In this document: positions 53,101-64,000 of the stretch, piece after piece
How the letters are laid out: each line of letters starts with the position of its first letter
How positions within the stretch are numbered: position 1 is the first letter of the stretch
NCBI GenBank assembly: GCA_035610835.1
Contig: CM069455.1
Location: 20,101,874-20,165,873, forward strand
Reading direction: 5' to 3'
Length of the DNA stretch: 64,000 nt
DNA from: Ophiura sarsii
Taxonomy: Eukaryota; Echinodermata; Ophiuroidea; Amphilepidida; Ophiuridae
The notes under the pieces: generated by a model
What the model saw: only the letters and a program-made list of their open reading frames with translations
The model's database searches: none
Told to the model about the DNA's origin: nothing
Program-made: the position numbers and the translations under genes

Positions 53101-56100
53101 GATGAGTAATTTTGTGTTTGGTCAATGCCAATAATCATCTTTCTCTCATTTTATGCTTATGATTAATTTACGTTAGGGAGACAAAATTAACGACAAATAA
53201 AATGATATCTGAAATTCCTTAACGTTTTCTCAAGAAAGGTGCTCGTCATGAATATAACTCATAATTTTAAACATTTGTGTCTATTAAAGTTGAACGTTTA
53301 GTGTCAAATAATGGTTAACAGATGACTTTATGTACAATGACTCCATAAAGTACGTTTATACGCATGTCTCCCTAATGTCGAATTTGTCGTTATTATTATT
53401 ATTATTGTTACTTGTTTTGTCACATACATATAAGAATAATCATATAGAGTATATTTTCCCGGTTCAAAGTTATTTGTAGCATACAATTATTAAATTCAGA
53501 GTTTGAATGCGGAGTGAATGGGTCAAAACTATGATGTATTGAGCCAAAAATAACGAAGAATAAAATGTTATCTGAAGTTCCTTAACTGTTCGCAAGAAAC
53601 TCGTCATGAATGTAACTCATAATTTTAAACATTTGTGTCTTTTAAAGTGGAACGTTTACACTGAAAAACTTAAACTAGTCAGGCACAGACTTGACTATAA
53701 CTTTAAACTAGTCGAGCAGGCTAGTCAAGCCTGCTGGACTAGCTTAAACTAGTCAAGCAGGCTAGTCAAGCCTGCTGGATAGGTTATGGCCGACTTGACT
53801 AGCTTATGGTTAGTCTGGCTCAGCATGACTAGCTTGATTTGCTCGGCTGGACAAATGGTTAATAGATTCCTTTATGTACAATAACTCCTTAAAGTACGTT
53901 TATACGCATGTCTCCCTAATGCCGAATTTGTCGTTATTATTATTAATATTATTATTACTACTTGTTTGGTCACACACCTATAAGAATAATCCTATAGAGT
54001 ATAATTTCCCGGTACAAAGTTAATTGTAGCATACAATTATTGAATTCAGAGTATGAATGCGGAATGAGAGGGTAAAACTACGATGTATTGATCAAACCAA
54101 ACAGAAAACATTCCTTTTTTCACTGGGAGCACCAGTGATAAATGACCGTTTGTACTATATTCCACGGGGTCGAAATTATAGATTTAGGCGAAAACTAATG
54201 TTAAGACACAATGGAATATTATAGATGTCGAACATAACTGTTCAGTTTATTGCACGATGAGTAATTTTGTGTTTGGTCAATGCCAATAATCATCTATCTC
54301 CCATTTTATGCTTATGATTAATTTACGTTAGGGAGACAAAATTAACGACAAATAAAATGATATCTGAAATTCCTTAACGTTTCTCAAGAAAGGTGCTCGT
54401 CATGAATATAACTCATAATTTTAAACATTTGTGTCGATTAAAGTGGAACGTTTAGTGTCAAATAATGGTTCACAGATGACTTGATGTACAATGACTCCTT
54501 AAAGTACGTTCATACGCATGTCTCCCTAAGGTCGAATTTGTCGTTATTATTATTATTGTTACTTGTTTTGTCACATACATATAAGAATAATCCTATAGAG
54601 TATATTTTCCCGGTTCAAAGTTAATTGTAGCATACAATTATTGAATTCAGAGTTTGAATGCGGAGTGAGTGGGTCAAATCTATGATGTATTGAGCAAACC
54701 AAAATAAAACATTCCTTTTTTCAATGGGAGCCCCAGTGATAAATGACCGTTGTACTACATTCCACGGGGTCGAAATTATAGATTTAGGCGAAAACTAATG
54801 TTAAGACACAATGGAATATTATTATAGATGTCGAACATAACTGTTCAGTTTATTGCACGATGAGTAATTTTGTGTTTGGTCAATGCCAATAATCATCCAT
54901 CGCCCATTTAATGCTTATGATTAATTTACGTTAGGGAGACAGAAATAAAGAACAAATAAAATTATATCTGAAGTTCCTTAACTGTTCGCAAGAAAGGTGC
55001 TCGTCATGAATGTAACTCATAATATTAAACATTTGTGTCTATAAAAGTGGAACGTTTACGCTGAAAACTTAAAAGTAGTCAGGCACAGGCTGGACTATAA
55101 ATTTAAACTAGTCGAACAGGCTAGTCAAGCCTGCTGGACTAGCTTAAACTAGTCAAGCAGGCTAGTCAAGCCTGCTGGATAGGTTATGGCCGCCTTGACT
55201 AGCTTATGGTTTGTCTGGCTCAGCATGACTAGCTTGATTTGTTCTGCTGGACAAATGGTTAATAGAATGACTTTATGACTGTACAATGACTCCTTAAAGT
55301 ACGTTTATATGCATGTCTCCCTAATGCCGAATTTGTCGTTATTATTAATAATATTATTATTACTACTTGTTTGGTCACACACCTATAAGAATAATCATAT
55401 AGAGTATAATTTCCCGGTACAAAGTTAATTGTAGCATACAATTAATTAATTCAGAGTATGAATGCGGAGTGAGAGGGTAAAACTACGATGTATTGAGCAA
55501 ACCAAACAGAAAACATTCCTTTTTTCACTGGGAGCACCAGTGATAAATGACCGTTTGTACTATATTCCACGGGGTCGAAATTATAGATTTAGGCGAATAC
55601 TAATGTTAAGACACAATGGAATATTATAGATGTCGAACATAACTGTTCAGTTTATTGCACGATGAGTAATTTTGTGTTTGGTCAATGCCAATAATCATCT
55701 TTCTCTCATTTTATGCTTATGATTAATTTACGTTAGGGAGACAAAATTAACGACAAATAAAATGATATCTGAAATTCCTTAACGTTTTCTCAAGAAAGGT
55801 GCTCGTCATGAATATAACTCATAATTTTAAACATTTGTGTCGATTAAAGTGGAACGTTTAGTGTCAAATAATGGTTAACAGATGACTTTATGTACAATGA
55901 CTCCTTAAAGTACGTTCATACGCATGTCTCCCTAAGGTCGAATTTGTCGTTATTATTATTGTTACTTGTTTTGTCACATACATATAAGAATAATCCTATA
56001 GAGTATATTTTCCCGGTTCAAAGTTAATTGTAGCATACAATTATTGAATTCAGAGTTTGAATGCGGAGTGAGTGGGTCAAATCTATGATGTATTGAGCAA

Positions 56101-59100
56101 ACCAAAATAAAACATTCCTTTTTTCAATGGGAGCCCCAGTGATAAATGACCGTTGTACTACATTCCACGGGGTCGAAATTATAGATTTAGGAGAAAACTA
56201 ATGTTAAGACACAATGGAATATTATTATAGATGTCGAACATAATGTTTAGTTTATTGCACGATGAGTAATTTTGTGTTTGGTCAATGCCAATAATCATCC
56301 ATCGCCCATTTTATGCTTATGATTAATTTACGTTAGGGAGACAGAAATAAAGAACAAATAAAATTATATCTGAAGTTCCTTAACTGTTCGCAAGAAAGGT
56401 GCTCGTCATGAATGTAACTCATAATATTAAACATTTGTGTCTATAAAAGTGGAACGTTTACGCTGAAAACTTAAAAGTAGTCAGGCACAGGCTGGACTAT
56501 AAATTTAAACTAGTCGAACAGGCTAGTCAAGCCTGCTGGACTAGCTTAAACTAGTCAAGCAGGCTAGTCAAGCCTGCTGGATAGGTTATGGCCGCCTTGA
56601 CTAGCTTATGGTTTGTCTGGCTCAGCATGACTAGCTTGATTTGTTCTGCTGGACAAATGGTTAATAGAATGACTTTATGACTGTACAATGACTCCTTAAA
56701 GTACGTTTATATGCATGTCTCCCTAATGCCGAATTTGTCGTTATTATTAATAATATTATTATTACTACTTGTTTGGTCACACACCTATAAGAATAATCAT
56801 ATAGAGTATAATTTCCCGGTACAAAGTTAATTGTAGCATACAATTAATTAATTCAGAGTATGAATGCGGAGTGAGAGGGTAAAACTACGATGTATTGAGC
56901 AAACCAAACAGAAAACATTCCTTTTTTCACTGGGAGCACCAGTGATAAATGACCGTTTGTACTATATTCCACGGGGTCGAAATTATAGATTTAGGCGAAT
57001 ACTAATGTTAAGACACAATGGAATATTATAGATGTCGAACATAACTGTTCAGTTTATTGCACGATGAGTAATTTTGTGTTTGGTCAATGCCAATAATCAT
57101 CTATCTCTCATTTTATGCTTATGATTAATTTACGTTAGGGAGACAAAATTAACGACAAATAAAATGATATCTGAAATTCCTTAACGTTTTCTCAAGAAAG
57201 GTGCTCGTCATGAATATAACTCATAATTTTAAACATTTGTGTCGATTAAAGTGGAACGTTTAGTGTCAAATAATGGTTAACAGATGACTTTATGTACAAT
57301 GACTCCTTAAAGTACGTTCATACGCATGTCTCCCTAAGGTCGAATTTGTCGTTATTATTATTATTGTTACTTGTTTTGTCACATACATATAAAATAATCC
57401 TATAGAGTATATTTTCCCGGTTCAAAGTTAATTGTAGCATACAATTATTGAATTCAGAGTTTGAATGCGGAGTGAGTGGGTCAAATCTATGATGTATTGA
57501 GCAAACCAAAATAAAACATTCCTTTTTTCAATGGGAGCCCCAGTGATAAATGACCGTTGTACTACATTCCACGGGGTCGAAATTATAGATTTAGGCGAAA
57601 ACTAATGTTAAGACACAATGGAATATTATTATAGATGTCGAACATAACTGTTCAGTTTATTGCACGATGAGTAATTTTGTGTTTGGTCAATGCCAATAAT
57701 CATCCATCGCCCATTTAATGCTTATGATTAATTTACGTTAGGGAGACAGAAATAAAGAACAAATAAAATTATATCTGAAGTTCCTTAACTGTTCGCAAGA
57801 AAGGTGCTCGTCATGAATGTAACTCATAATATTAAACATTTGTGTCTATAAAAGTGGAACGTTTACGCTGAAAACTTAAAAGTAGTCAGGCACAGGCTGG
57901 ACTATAAATTTAAACTAGTCGAACAGGCTAGTCAAGCCTGCTGGACTAGCTTAAACTAGTCAAGCAGGCTAGTCAAGCCTGCTGGATATGTTATGGCCGC
58001 CTTGACTAGCTTATGGTTTGTCTGGCTCAGCATGACTAGCTTGATTTGTTCTGCTGAACAAATGGTTAATAGAATGACTTCATGACTGTACAATGACTCC
58101 TTAAAGTACGTTTATATGCATGTCTCCCTAATGCCGAATTTGTCGTTATTATTATTAATATTATTATTACTACTTGTTTGGTCACACACCTATAAGAATA
58201 ATCATATAGAGTATAATTTCCCGGTACAAAGTTAATTGTAGCATACAATTAATTAATTAATTCAGAGTATGAATGCGGAGTGAGAGGGTAAAACTACGAT
58301 GTATTGAGCAAACCAAACAGAAAACATTCCTTTTTTCACTGGGAGCACCAGTGATAAATGACCGTTTGTACTATATTCCACGGGGTCGAAATTATAGATT
58401 TAGGCGAATACTAATGTTAAGACACAATGGAATATTATAGATGTCGAACATAACTGTTCAGTTTATTGCACGATGAGTAATTTTGTGTTTGGTCAATGCC
58501 AATAATCATCTATCTCTCATTTTATGCTTATGATTAATTTACGTTAGGGAGACAAAATTAACGACAAATAAAATGATATCTGAAATTCCTTAACGTTTTC
58601 TCAAGAAAGGTGCTCGTCATGAATATAACTCATAATTTTAAACATTTGTGTCGATTAAAGTGGAACGTTTAGTGTCAAATAATGGTTAACAGATGACTTT
58701 ATGTACAATGACTCCTTAAAGTACGTTCATACGCATGTCTCCCTAAGGTCGAATTTGTCGTTATTATTATTGTTACTTGTTTTGTCACATACATATAAGA
58801 ATAATCCTATAGAGTATATTTTCCCGGTTCAAAGTTAATTGTAGCATACAATTATTGAATTCAGAGTTTGAATGCGGAGTGAGTGGGTCAAATCTATGAT
58901 GTATTGAGCAAACCAAAATAAAACATTCCTTTTTTCAATGGGAGCCCCAGTGATAAATGACCGTTGTACTACATTCCACGGGGTCGAAATTATAGATTTA
59001 GGAGAAAACTAATGTTAAGACACAATGGAATATTATTATAGATGTCGAACATAATGTTTAGTTTATTGCACGATGAGTAATTTTGTGTTTGGTCAATGCC

Positions 59101-62100
59101 AATAATCATCCATCGCCCATTTTATGCTTATGATTAATTTACGTTAGGGAGACAGAAATAAAGAACAAATACAATTATATCTGAAGTTCCTTAACTGTTC
59201 GCAAGAAAGGTGCTCGTCATGAATGTAACTCATATTATTAAACATTTGTGTCTATAAAAGTGGAACGTTTACGCTGAAAACTTAAAAGTAGTCAGGCACA
59301 GGCTGGACTATTAATTTAAACTAGTCAAGCAGGCTAGTCAAGCCTGCTGGATAGGTTATGGCCGCCTTGACTAGCTTATGGTTTGTCTGGCTCAGCATGA
59401 CTAGCTTGATTTGTTCTGCTGGACAAATGGTTAATAGAATGACTTTATGACTGTACAATGACTCCTTAAAGTACGTTTATATGCATGTCTCCCTAATGCC
59501 GAATTTGTCGTTATTATTATTAATATTATCATTACTACTTGTTTGGTCACACACCTATAAGAATAATCCTATAGAGTATAATTTCCCGGTACAAAGTTAA
59601 TTGTAGCATACAATTAATTAATTCAGAGTATGAATGCGGAGTGAGAGGGTAAAACTACGATGTATTGAGCAAACCAAACAGAAAACATTCCTTTTTTCAC
59701 TGGGAGCACCAGTGATAAATGACCGTTTGTACTATATTCCACGGGGTCGAAATTATAGATTTAATAGGCGAAAACTAATGTTAAGAGACAATGGAATATT
59801 ATAGATGTCGAACATAACTGTTCAGTTTATTGCACGATGAGTAATTTTGTGTTTGGTCAATGCCAATAATCATCTATCTCTCATTTTATGCTTATGATTA
59901 ATTTACGTTAGGGAGACAAAATTAACGACAAATAAAATGATATCTGAAATTCCTTAACGTTTTCTCAAGAAAGGTGCTCGTCATGAATATAACTCATAAT
60001 TTTAAACATTTGTGTCGATTAAAGTGGAACGTTTAGTGTCAAATAATGGTTAACAGATGACTTTATGTACAATGACTCCTTAAAGTACGTTCATACGCAT
60101 GTCTCCCTAAGGTCGAATTTGTCGTTATTATTATTATTGTTACTTGTTTTGTCACATACATATAAAATAATCCTATAGAGTATATTTTCCCGGTTCAAAG
60201 TTAATTGTAGCATACAATTATTGAATTCAGAGTTTGAATGCGGAGTGAGTGGGTCAAATCTATGATGTATTGAGCAAACCAAAATAAAACATTCCTTTTT
60301 TCAATGGGAGCCCCAGTGATAAATGACCGTTGTACTACATTCCACGGGGTCGAAATTATAGATTTAGGCGAAAACTAATGTTAAGACACAATGGAATATT
60401 ATTATAGATGTCGAACATAACTGTTCAGTTTATTGCACGATGAGTAATTTTGTGTTTGGTCAATGCCAATAATCATCCATCGCCCATTTAATGCTTATGA
60501 TTAATTTACGTTAGGGAGACAGAAATAAAGAACAAATGAAATTATATCTGAAGTTCCTTAACTGTTCGCAAGAAAGGTGCTCGTCATGAATGTAACTCAT
60601 AATATTAAACATTTGTGTCTATAAAAGTGGAACGTTTACGCTGAAAACTTAAAAGTAGTCAGGCACAGGCTGGACTATAAATTTAAACTAGTCGAACAGG
60701 CTAGTCAAGCCTGCTGGACTAGCTTAAACTAGTCAAGCAGGCTAGTCAAGCCTGCTGGATATGTTATGGCCGCCTTGACTAGCTTATGGTTTGTCTGGCT
60801 CAGCATGACTAGCTTGATTTGTTCTGCTGAACAAATGGTTAATAGAATGACTTTATGACTGTACAATGACTCCTTAAAGTACGTTTATATGCATGTCTCC
60901 CTAATGCCGAATTTGTCGTTATTATTATTAATATTATTATTACTACTTGTTTGGTCACACACCTATAAGAATAATCATATAGAGTATAATTTCCCGGTAC
61001 AAAGTTAATTGTAGCATACAATTAATTAATTAATTCAGAGTATGAATGCGGAGTGAGAGGGTAAAACTACGATGTATTGAGCAAACCAAACAGAAAACAT
61101 TCCTTTTTTCACTGGGAGCACCAGTGATAAATGACCGTTTGTACTATATTCCATGGGGTCGAAATTATAGATTTAGGCGAATACTAATGTTAAGACACAA
61201 TGGAATATTATAGATGTCGAACATAACTGTTCAGTTTATTGCACGATGAGTAATTTTGTGTTTGGTCAATGCCAATAATCATCTATCTCTCATTTTATGC
61301 TTATGATTAATTTACGTTAGGGAGACAAAATTAACGACAAATAAAATGATATCTGAAATTCCTTAACGTTTTCTCAAGAAAGGTGCTCGTCATGAATATA
61401 ACTCATAATTTTAAACATTTGTGTCGATTAAAGTGGAACGTTTAGTGTCAAATAATGGTTAACAGATGACTTTATGTACAATGACTCCTTAAAGTACGTT
61501 CATACGCATGTCTCCCTAAGGTCGAATTTGTCGTTATTATTATTGTTACTTGTTTTGTCACATACATATAAGAATAATCCTATAGAGTATATTTTCCCGG
61601 TTCAAAGTTAATTGTAGCATACAATTATTGAATTCAGAGTTTGAATGCGGAGTGAGTGGGTCAAATCTATGATGTATTGAGCAAACCAAAATAAAACATT
61701 CCTTTTTTCAATGGGAGCCCCAGTGATAAATGACCGTTGTACTACATTCCACGGGGTCGAAATTATAGATTTAGGAGAAAACTAATGTTAAGACACAATG
61801 GAATATTATTATAGATGTCGAACATAATGTTTAGTTTATTGCACGATGAGTAATTTTGTGTTTGGTCAATGCCAATAATCATCCATCGCCCATTTTATGC
61901 TTATGATTAATTTACGTTAGGGAGACAGAAATAAAGAACAAATACAATTATATCTGAAGTTCCTTAACTGTTCGCAAGAAAGGTGCTCGTCATGAATGTA
62001 ACTCATATTATTAAACATTTGTGTCTATAAAAGTGGAACGTTTACGCTGAAAACTTAAAAGTAGTCAGGCACAGGCTGGACTATTAATTTAAACTAGTCA

Positions 62101-64000
62101 AGCAGGCTAGTCAAGCCTGCTGGATAGGTTATGGCCGCCTTGACTAGCTTATGGTTTGTCTGGCTCAGCATGACTAGCTTGATTTGTTCTGCTGGACAAA
62201 TGGTTAATAGAATGACTTTATGACTGTACAATGACTCCTTAAAGTACGTTTATATGCATGTCTCCCTAATGCCGAATTTGTCGTTATTATTATTAATATT
62301 ATCATTACTACTTGTTTGGTCACACACCTATAAGAATAATCCTATAGAGTATAATTTCCCGGTACAAAGTTAATTGTAGCATACAATTATTGAATTCAGA
62401 GTATGAATGCGGAGTGAGAGGGTAAAACTACGATGTATTGAGCAACCCAAACAGAAAACATTCCTTTTTTCACTGGGAGCACCAGTGATAAATGACCGTT
62501 TGTACTATATTCCACGGGGTCGAAATTATAGATTTAATAGGCGAAAACTAATGTTAAGAGACAATGGAATATTATTATAGATGTCGAACATAATGTTTAG
62601 TTTATTGCACGATGAGTAATTTTGTGTTTGGTCAATGCCAATAATCATCCATCTCCCATTTTATGCTTATGATTATTTACGTTAGGGAGACAAAAATAAC
62701 GACAAATAAAATGTTATCTGAAGTTCCTTAACTGTTCGCAAAAAAGGTGCTCGTCATGAATGTAACTCATAATTTAAAAAAATTGTGTCTATTAAAGTGG
62801 AACGTTTACACTGAAAATCTTAAACTAGTCAGGCACAGGCTTGACTATAATTTTATTTAAACTAGTCGAGGAGGCTAGTCAAGCCTGCTGTATTAGTTTA
62901 AACTAGTCAAGCAGGCTAGTCAAGCCAGCAGGATAGGTTATGGCCGACTTGACTAGCTTATGGTTTGTCTGGTCAGCATGACTAGCTTGGTTTGTTCTGC
63001 TGGACAAATGGTTAATAGAATGACTTTATGTACAATGACTCCTCAAAGTACGTTTATACGCATGTCTCCCTAATGTCGAATTTGTTGTTATTATTATTGT
63101 TGTTACTTGTTTTGTCACACACATATAAGAATAATCCTATAGAGTATATTTTCCCGGTTCAGAGTTAATTGTAGAATACAATTGTTGAGTTCAGAGTGTG
63201 AATGCGGAGTGAGTGGGTAAAACTACGATGTATTTAGCAAACCGAAATGATAACATTCCTTATTTTACTGGGAGCCCCAGTGATAAATGACCGTTGTACT
63301 ACATTCCAAGGGGTCGAAATTATAGATTTGGGTGAAAACTAATGTTAAGACACAATGGAATATTATTATAGATGTCGAACATATTTGTTCAGTTTATTAC
63401 ACGATGAGTAATTTTGTGTTTGGTCAATGCCAATAATCATCCATCTCCCATTTTATTCTGATGATTAGTTTACGTTAGGGAGACAAAAATAACGACAAAT
63501 ACAATGACATCTGAAGTTCCTTAACGTTTTTTCTCAAGAAAAGTGCTCGTCATGAATATAACTCATAATTTTAAATATTTGTGTCTATTAAAGTGGAACG
63601 TTTAGTGTCAAATAATGGTTAACAGATGACTATATTTACAATGACTTCTTAAAGCACGTTTATACGCATGTCTCCCTAAGGTCGAATTTGTCGTTATTAT
63701 TATTATTGATACTTGTTTTGTCACATACATATAAGAATATTCCTATAGAGTATATTTTTCCGGTTCAAAGTTAATTGTAGCATACAATTATTGAATTCAG
63801 AGTTTGAATGCGGAGTGAGTGGTGAAACTACGATGTATTGAGCAAACCAAAATGAAAACCTTCCTTTTTTTAATGGGAGCCCCAGTGATAAATGACCGTT
63901 GTACTACATTCCACGTGGTCGAAATTATAGATTTAATAGACGAAAACTAATGTTAAGACACAATATAATATTATTATAGATGTCGAACATAATGTTGTTT

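Larger units (their letters stand above)
40270..63005 (+). repeat. GACTAG/CTAGTC hairpin block that distinguishes long satellite monomers
   Basis: About 18 copies, for example at 40270-40470, 41660-41935 (partly duplicated), 42775-42970, 44155-44350, 45318-45510, 48540-48740, 51100-51295, 55060-55255, 60640-60835 and 62810-63005. Each 150-280-bp block starts CACTGAAAA-CTTAAACTAGT and ends in GCTGGACAAATGGTTAATAG. It contains one or two copies of GCAGGCT-AGTCA-AGCCTGC, a perfect 7-bp stem with a 5-base loop. Short monomers go from GTGGAACGTTTA straight to GTGTCAAATAATGGTTAACAG instead. Confidence 0.88.
39430..64000 (+). repeat. satellite array of ~35 monomers in short (~610 bp) and long (~790 bp) forms, with higher-order structure
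   Basis: Every monomer contains GCATGTCTCCCTAA, TTTGTCGTTATTATTATT, AATCCTATAGAGTAT, AATTGTAGCATACAATTATT, GGGAGCCCCAGTGATAAATG, ATTATAGATTTAGGCGAAAA, GATGAGTAATTTTGTGTTTG and GTGGAACGTTTA. The GCATGTCTCCCTAA anchor can be traced about 35 times from 39733 to 63668. Short and long forms often alternate (about 1,402 bp per pair, e.g. 55312 to 56714). Larger repeats are visible: 2,560 bp (50982 to 53542), 2,773 bp (57318 to 60091), 5,781 bp (45201 to 50982) and 14,269 bp (48791 to 63060). The array runs off the right edge. It has no gene of its own. Confidence 0.95.

Noticed and set aside
39697..61021. Repeated 60-80-codon open frames in the satellite array
   Set aside because: They recur at satellite periods, overlap different frames and carry no domain.

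Overview
This is repeat-dominated, AT-rich metazoan nuclear DNA with very little host coding sequence. The only convincing host gene part is one CUB-domain exon (20434-20772, + strand) with good splice sites and 1-1 intron phase. Nearly everything else is mobile elements and tandem repeats. The CUB module, an Ngaro/DIRS-type tyrosine-recombinase retrotransposon with a hydrolase domain, an L1/Tx1-like LINE and CR1/L2-like LINE pieces suit an aquatic invertebrate, perhaps a non-vertebrate deuterostome such as a hemichordate, lancelet or echinoderm. That placement is inference; no diagnostic host gene is present.

Layout, left end: 1-810 holds about nine copies, in both orientations, of a GC-rich motif near GGGCGAGTCCGCCC. 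A full-length L1-like LINE (1256-6467) follows, with both ORFs open and a perfect 16-bp target-site duplication (1240-1255 and 6468-6483). From 6484 to about 8157 lies a diverged non-autonomous repeat ('copy 1') with a ~0.9-kb imperfect palindrome and a tRNA-Met-like sequence.

Layout, 9.5-19.1 kb: an Ngaro-like DIRS retrotransposon lies on the minus strand in the order gag, RT, RNase H, tyrosine recombinase, SGNH hydrolase. Frameshifts break gag and the hydrolase. A 4,574-bp non-autonomous DNA transposon (11952-16525) splits its RT gene. That insert has CACAAGCCTTA terminal inverted repeats and a 4-bp AACT duplication; removing it and one AACT restores the RT frame. It contains three degenerate tRNA-like modules, a nested 381-bp palindromic MITE and a segment homologous to copy 1. 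Copy 1 and the insert therefore seem to be two members of one tRNA-module-carrying transposon family, the most unusual thing in the window.

Layout, 21-39 kb: a ~4-kb tandem array (141-bp period plus ~40-bp sub-repeats), a decayed CR1/L2-like LINE, at least four MITEs (TTAA-flanked, mariner-like, Harbinger-like, and one of unclear type), a ~105-bp tandem repeat, a 100-N assembly gap, blocks of an iterated TTCGGACTATAGAACC motif in both orientations, and a ~160-230-bp diverged tandem family.

Layout, 39.4 kb to the end: a satellite array of about 35 monomers, in short (~610 bp) and long (~790 bp) forms. The long form carries an extra block rich in GACTAG/CTAGTC hairpins. Higher-order periods of about 1.40, 2.56, 2.77, 5.78 and 14.27 kb are visible. 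One truncated CR1/L2-like LINE (46135-47196) interrupts it. There are no operons; the 'cooperation' seen is nested transposon insertion, whose relative order can be read.
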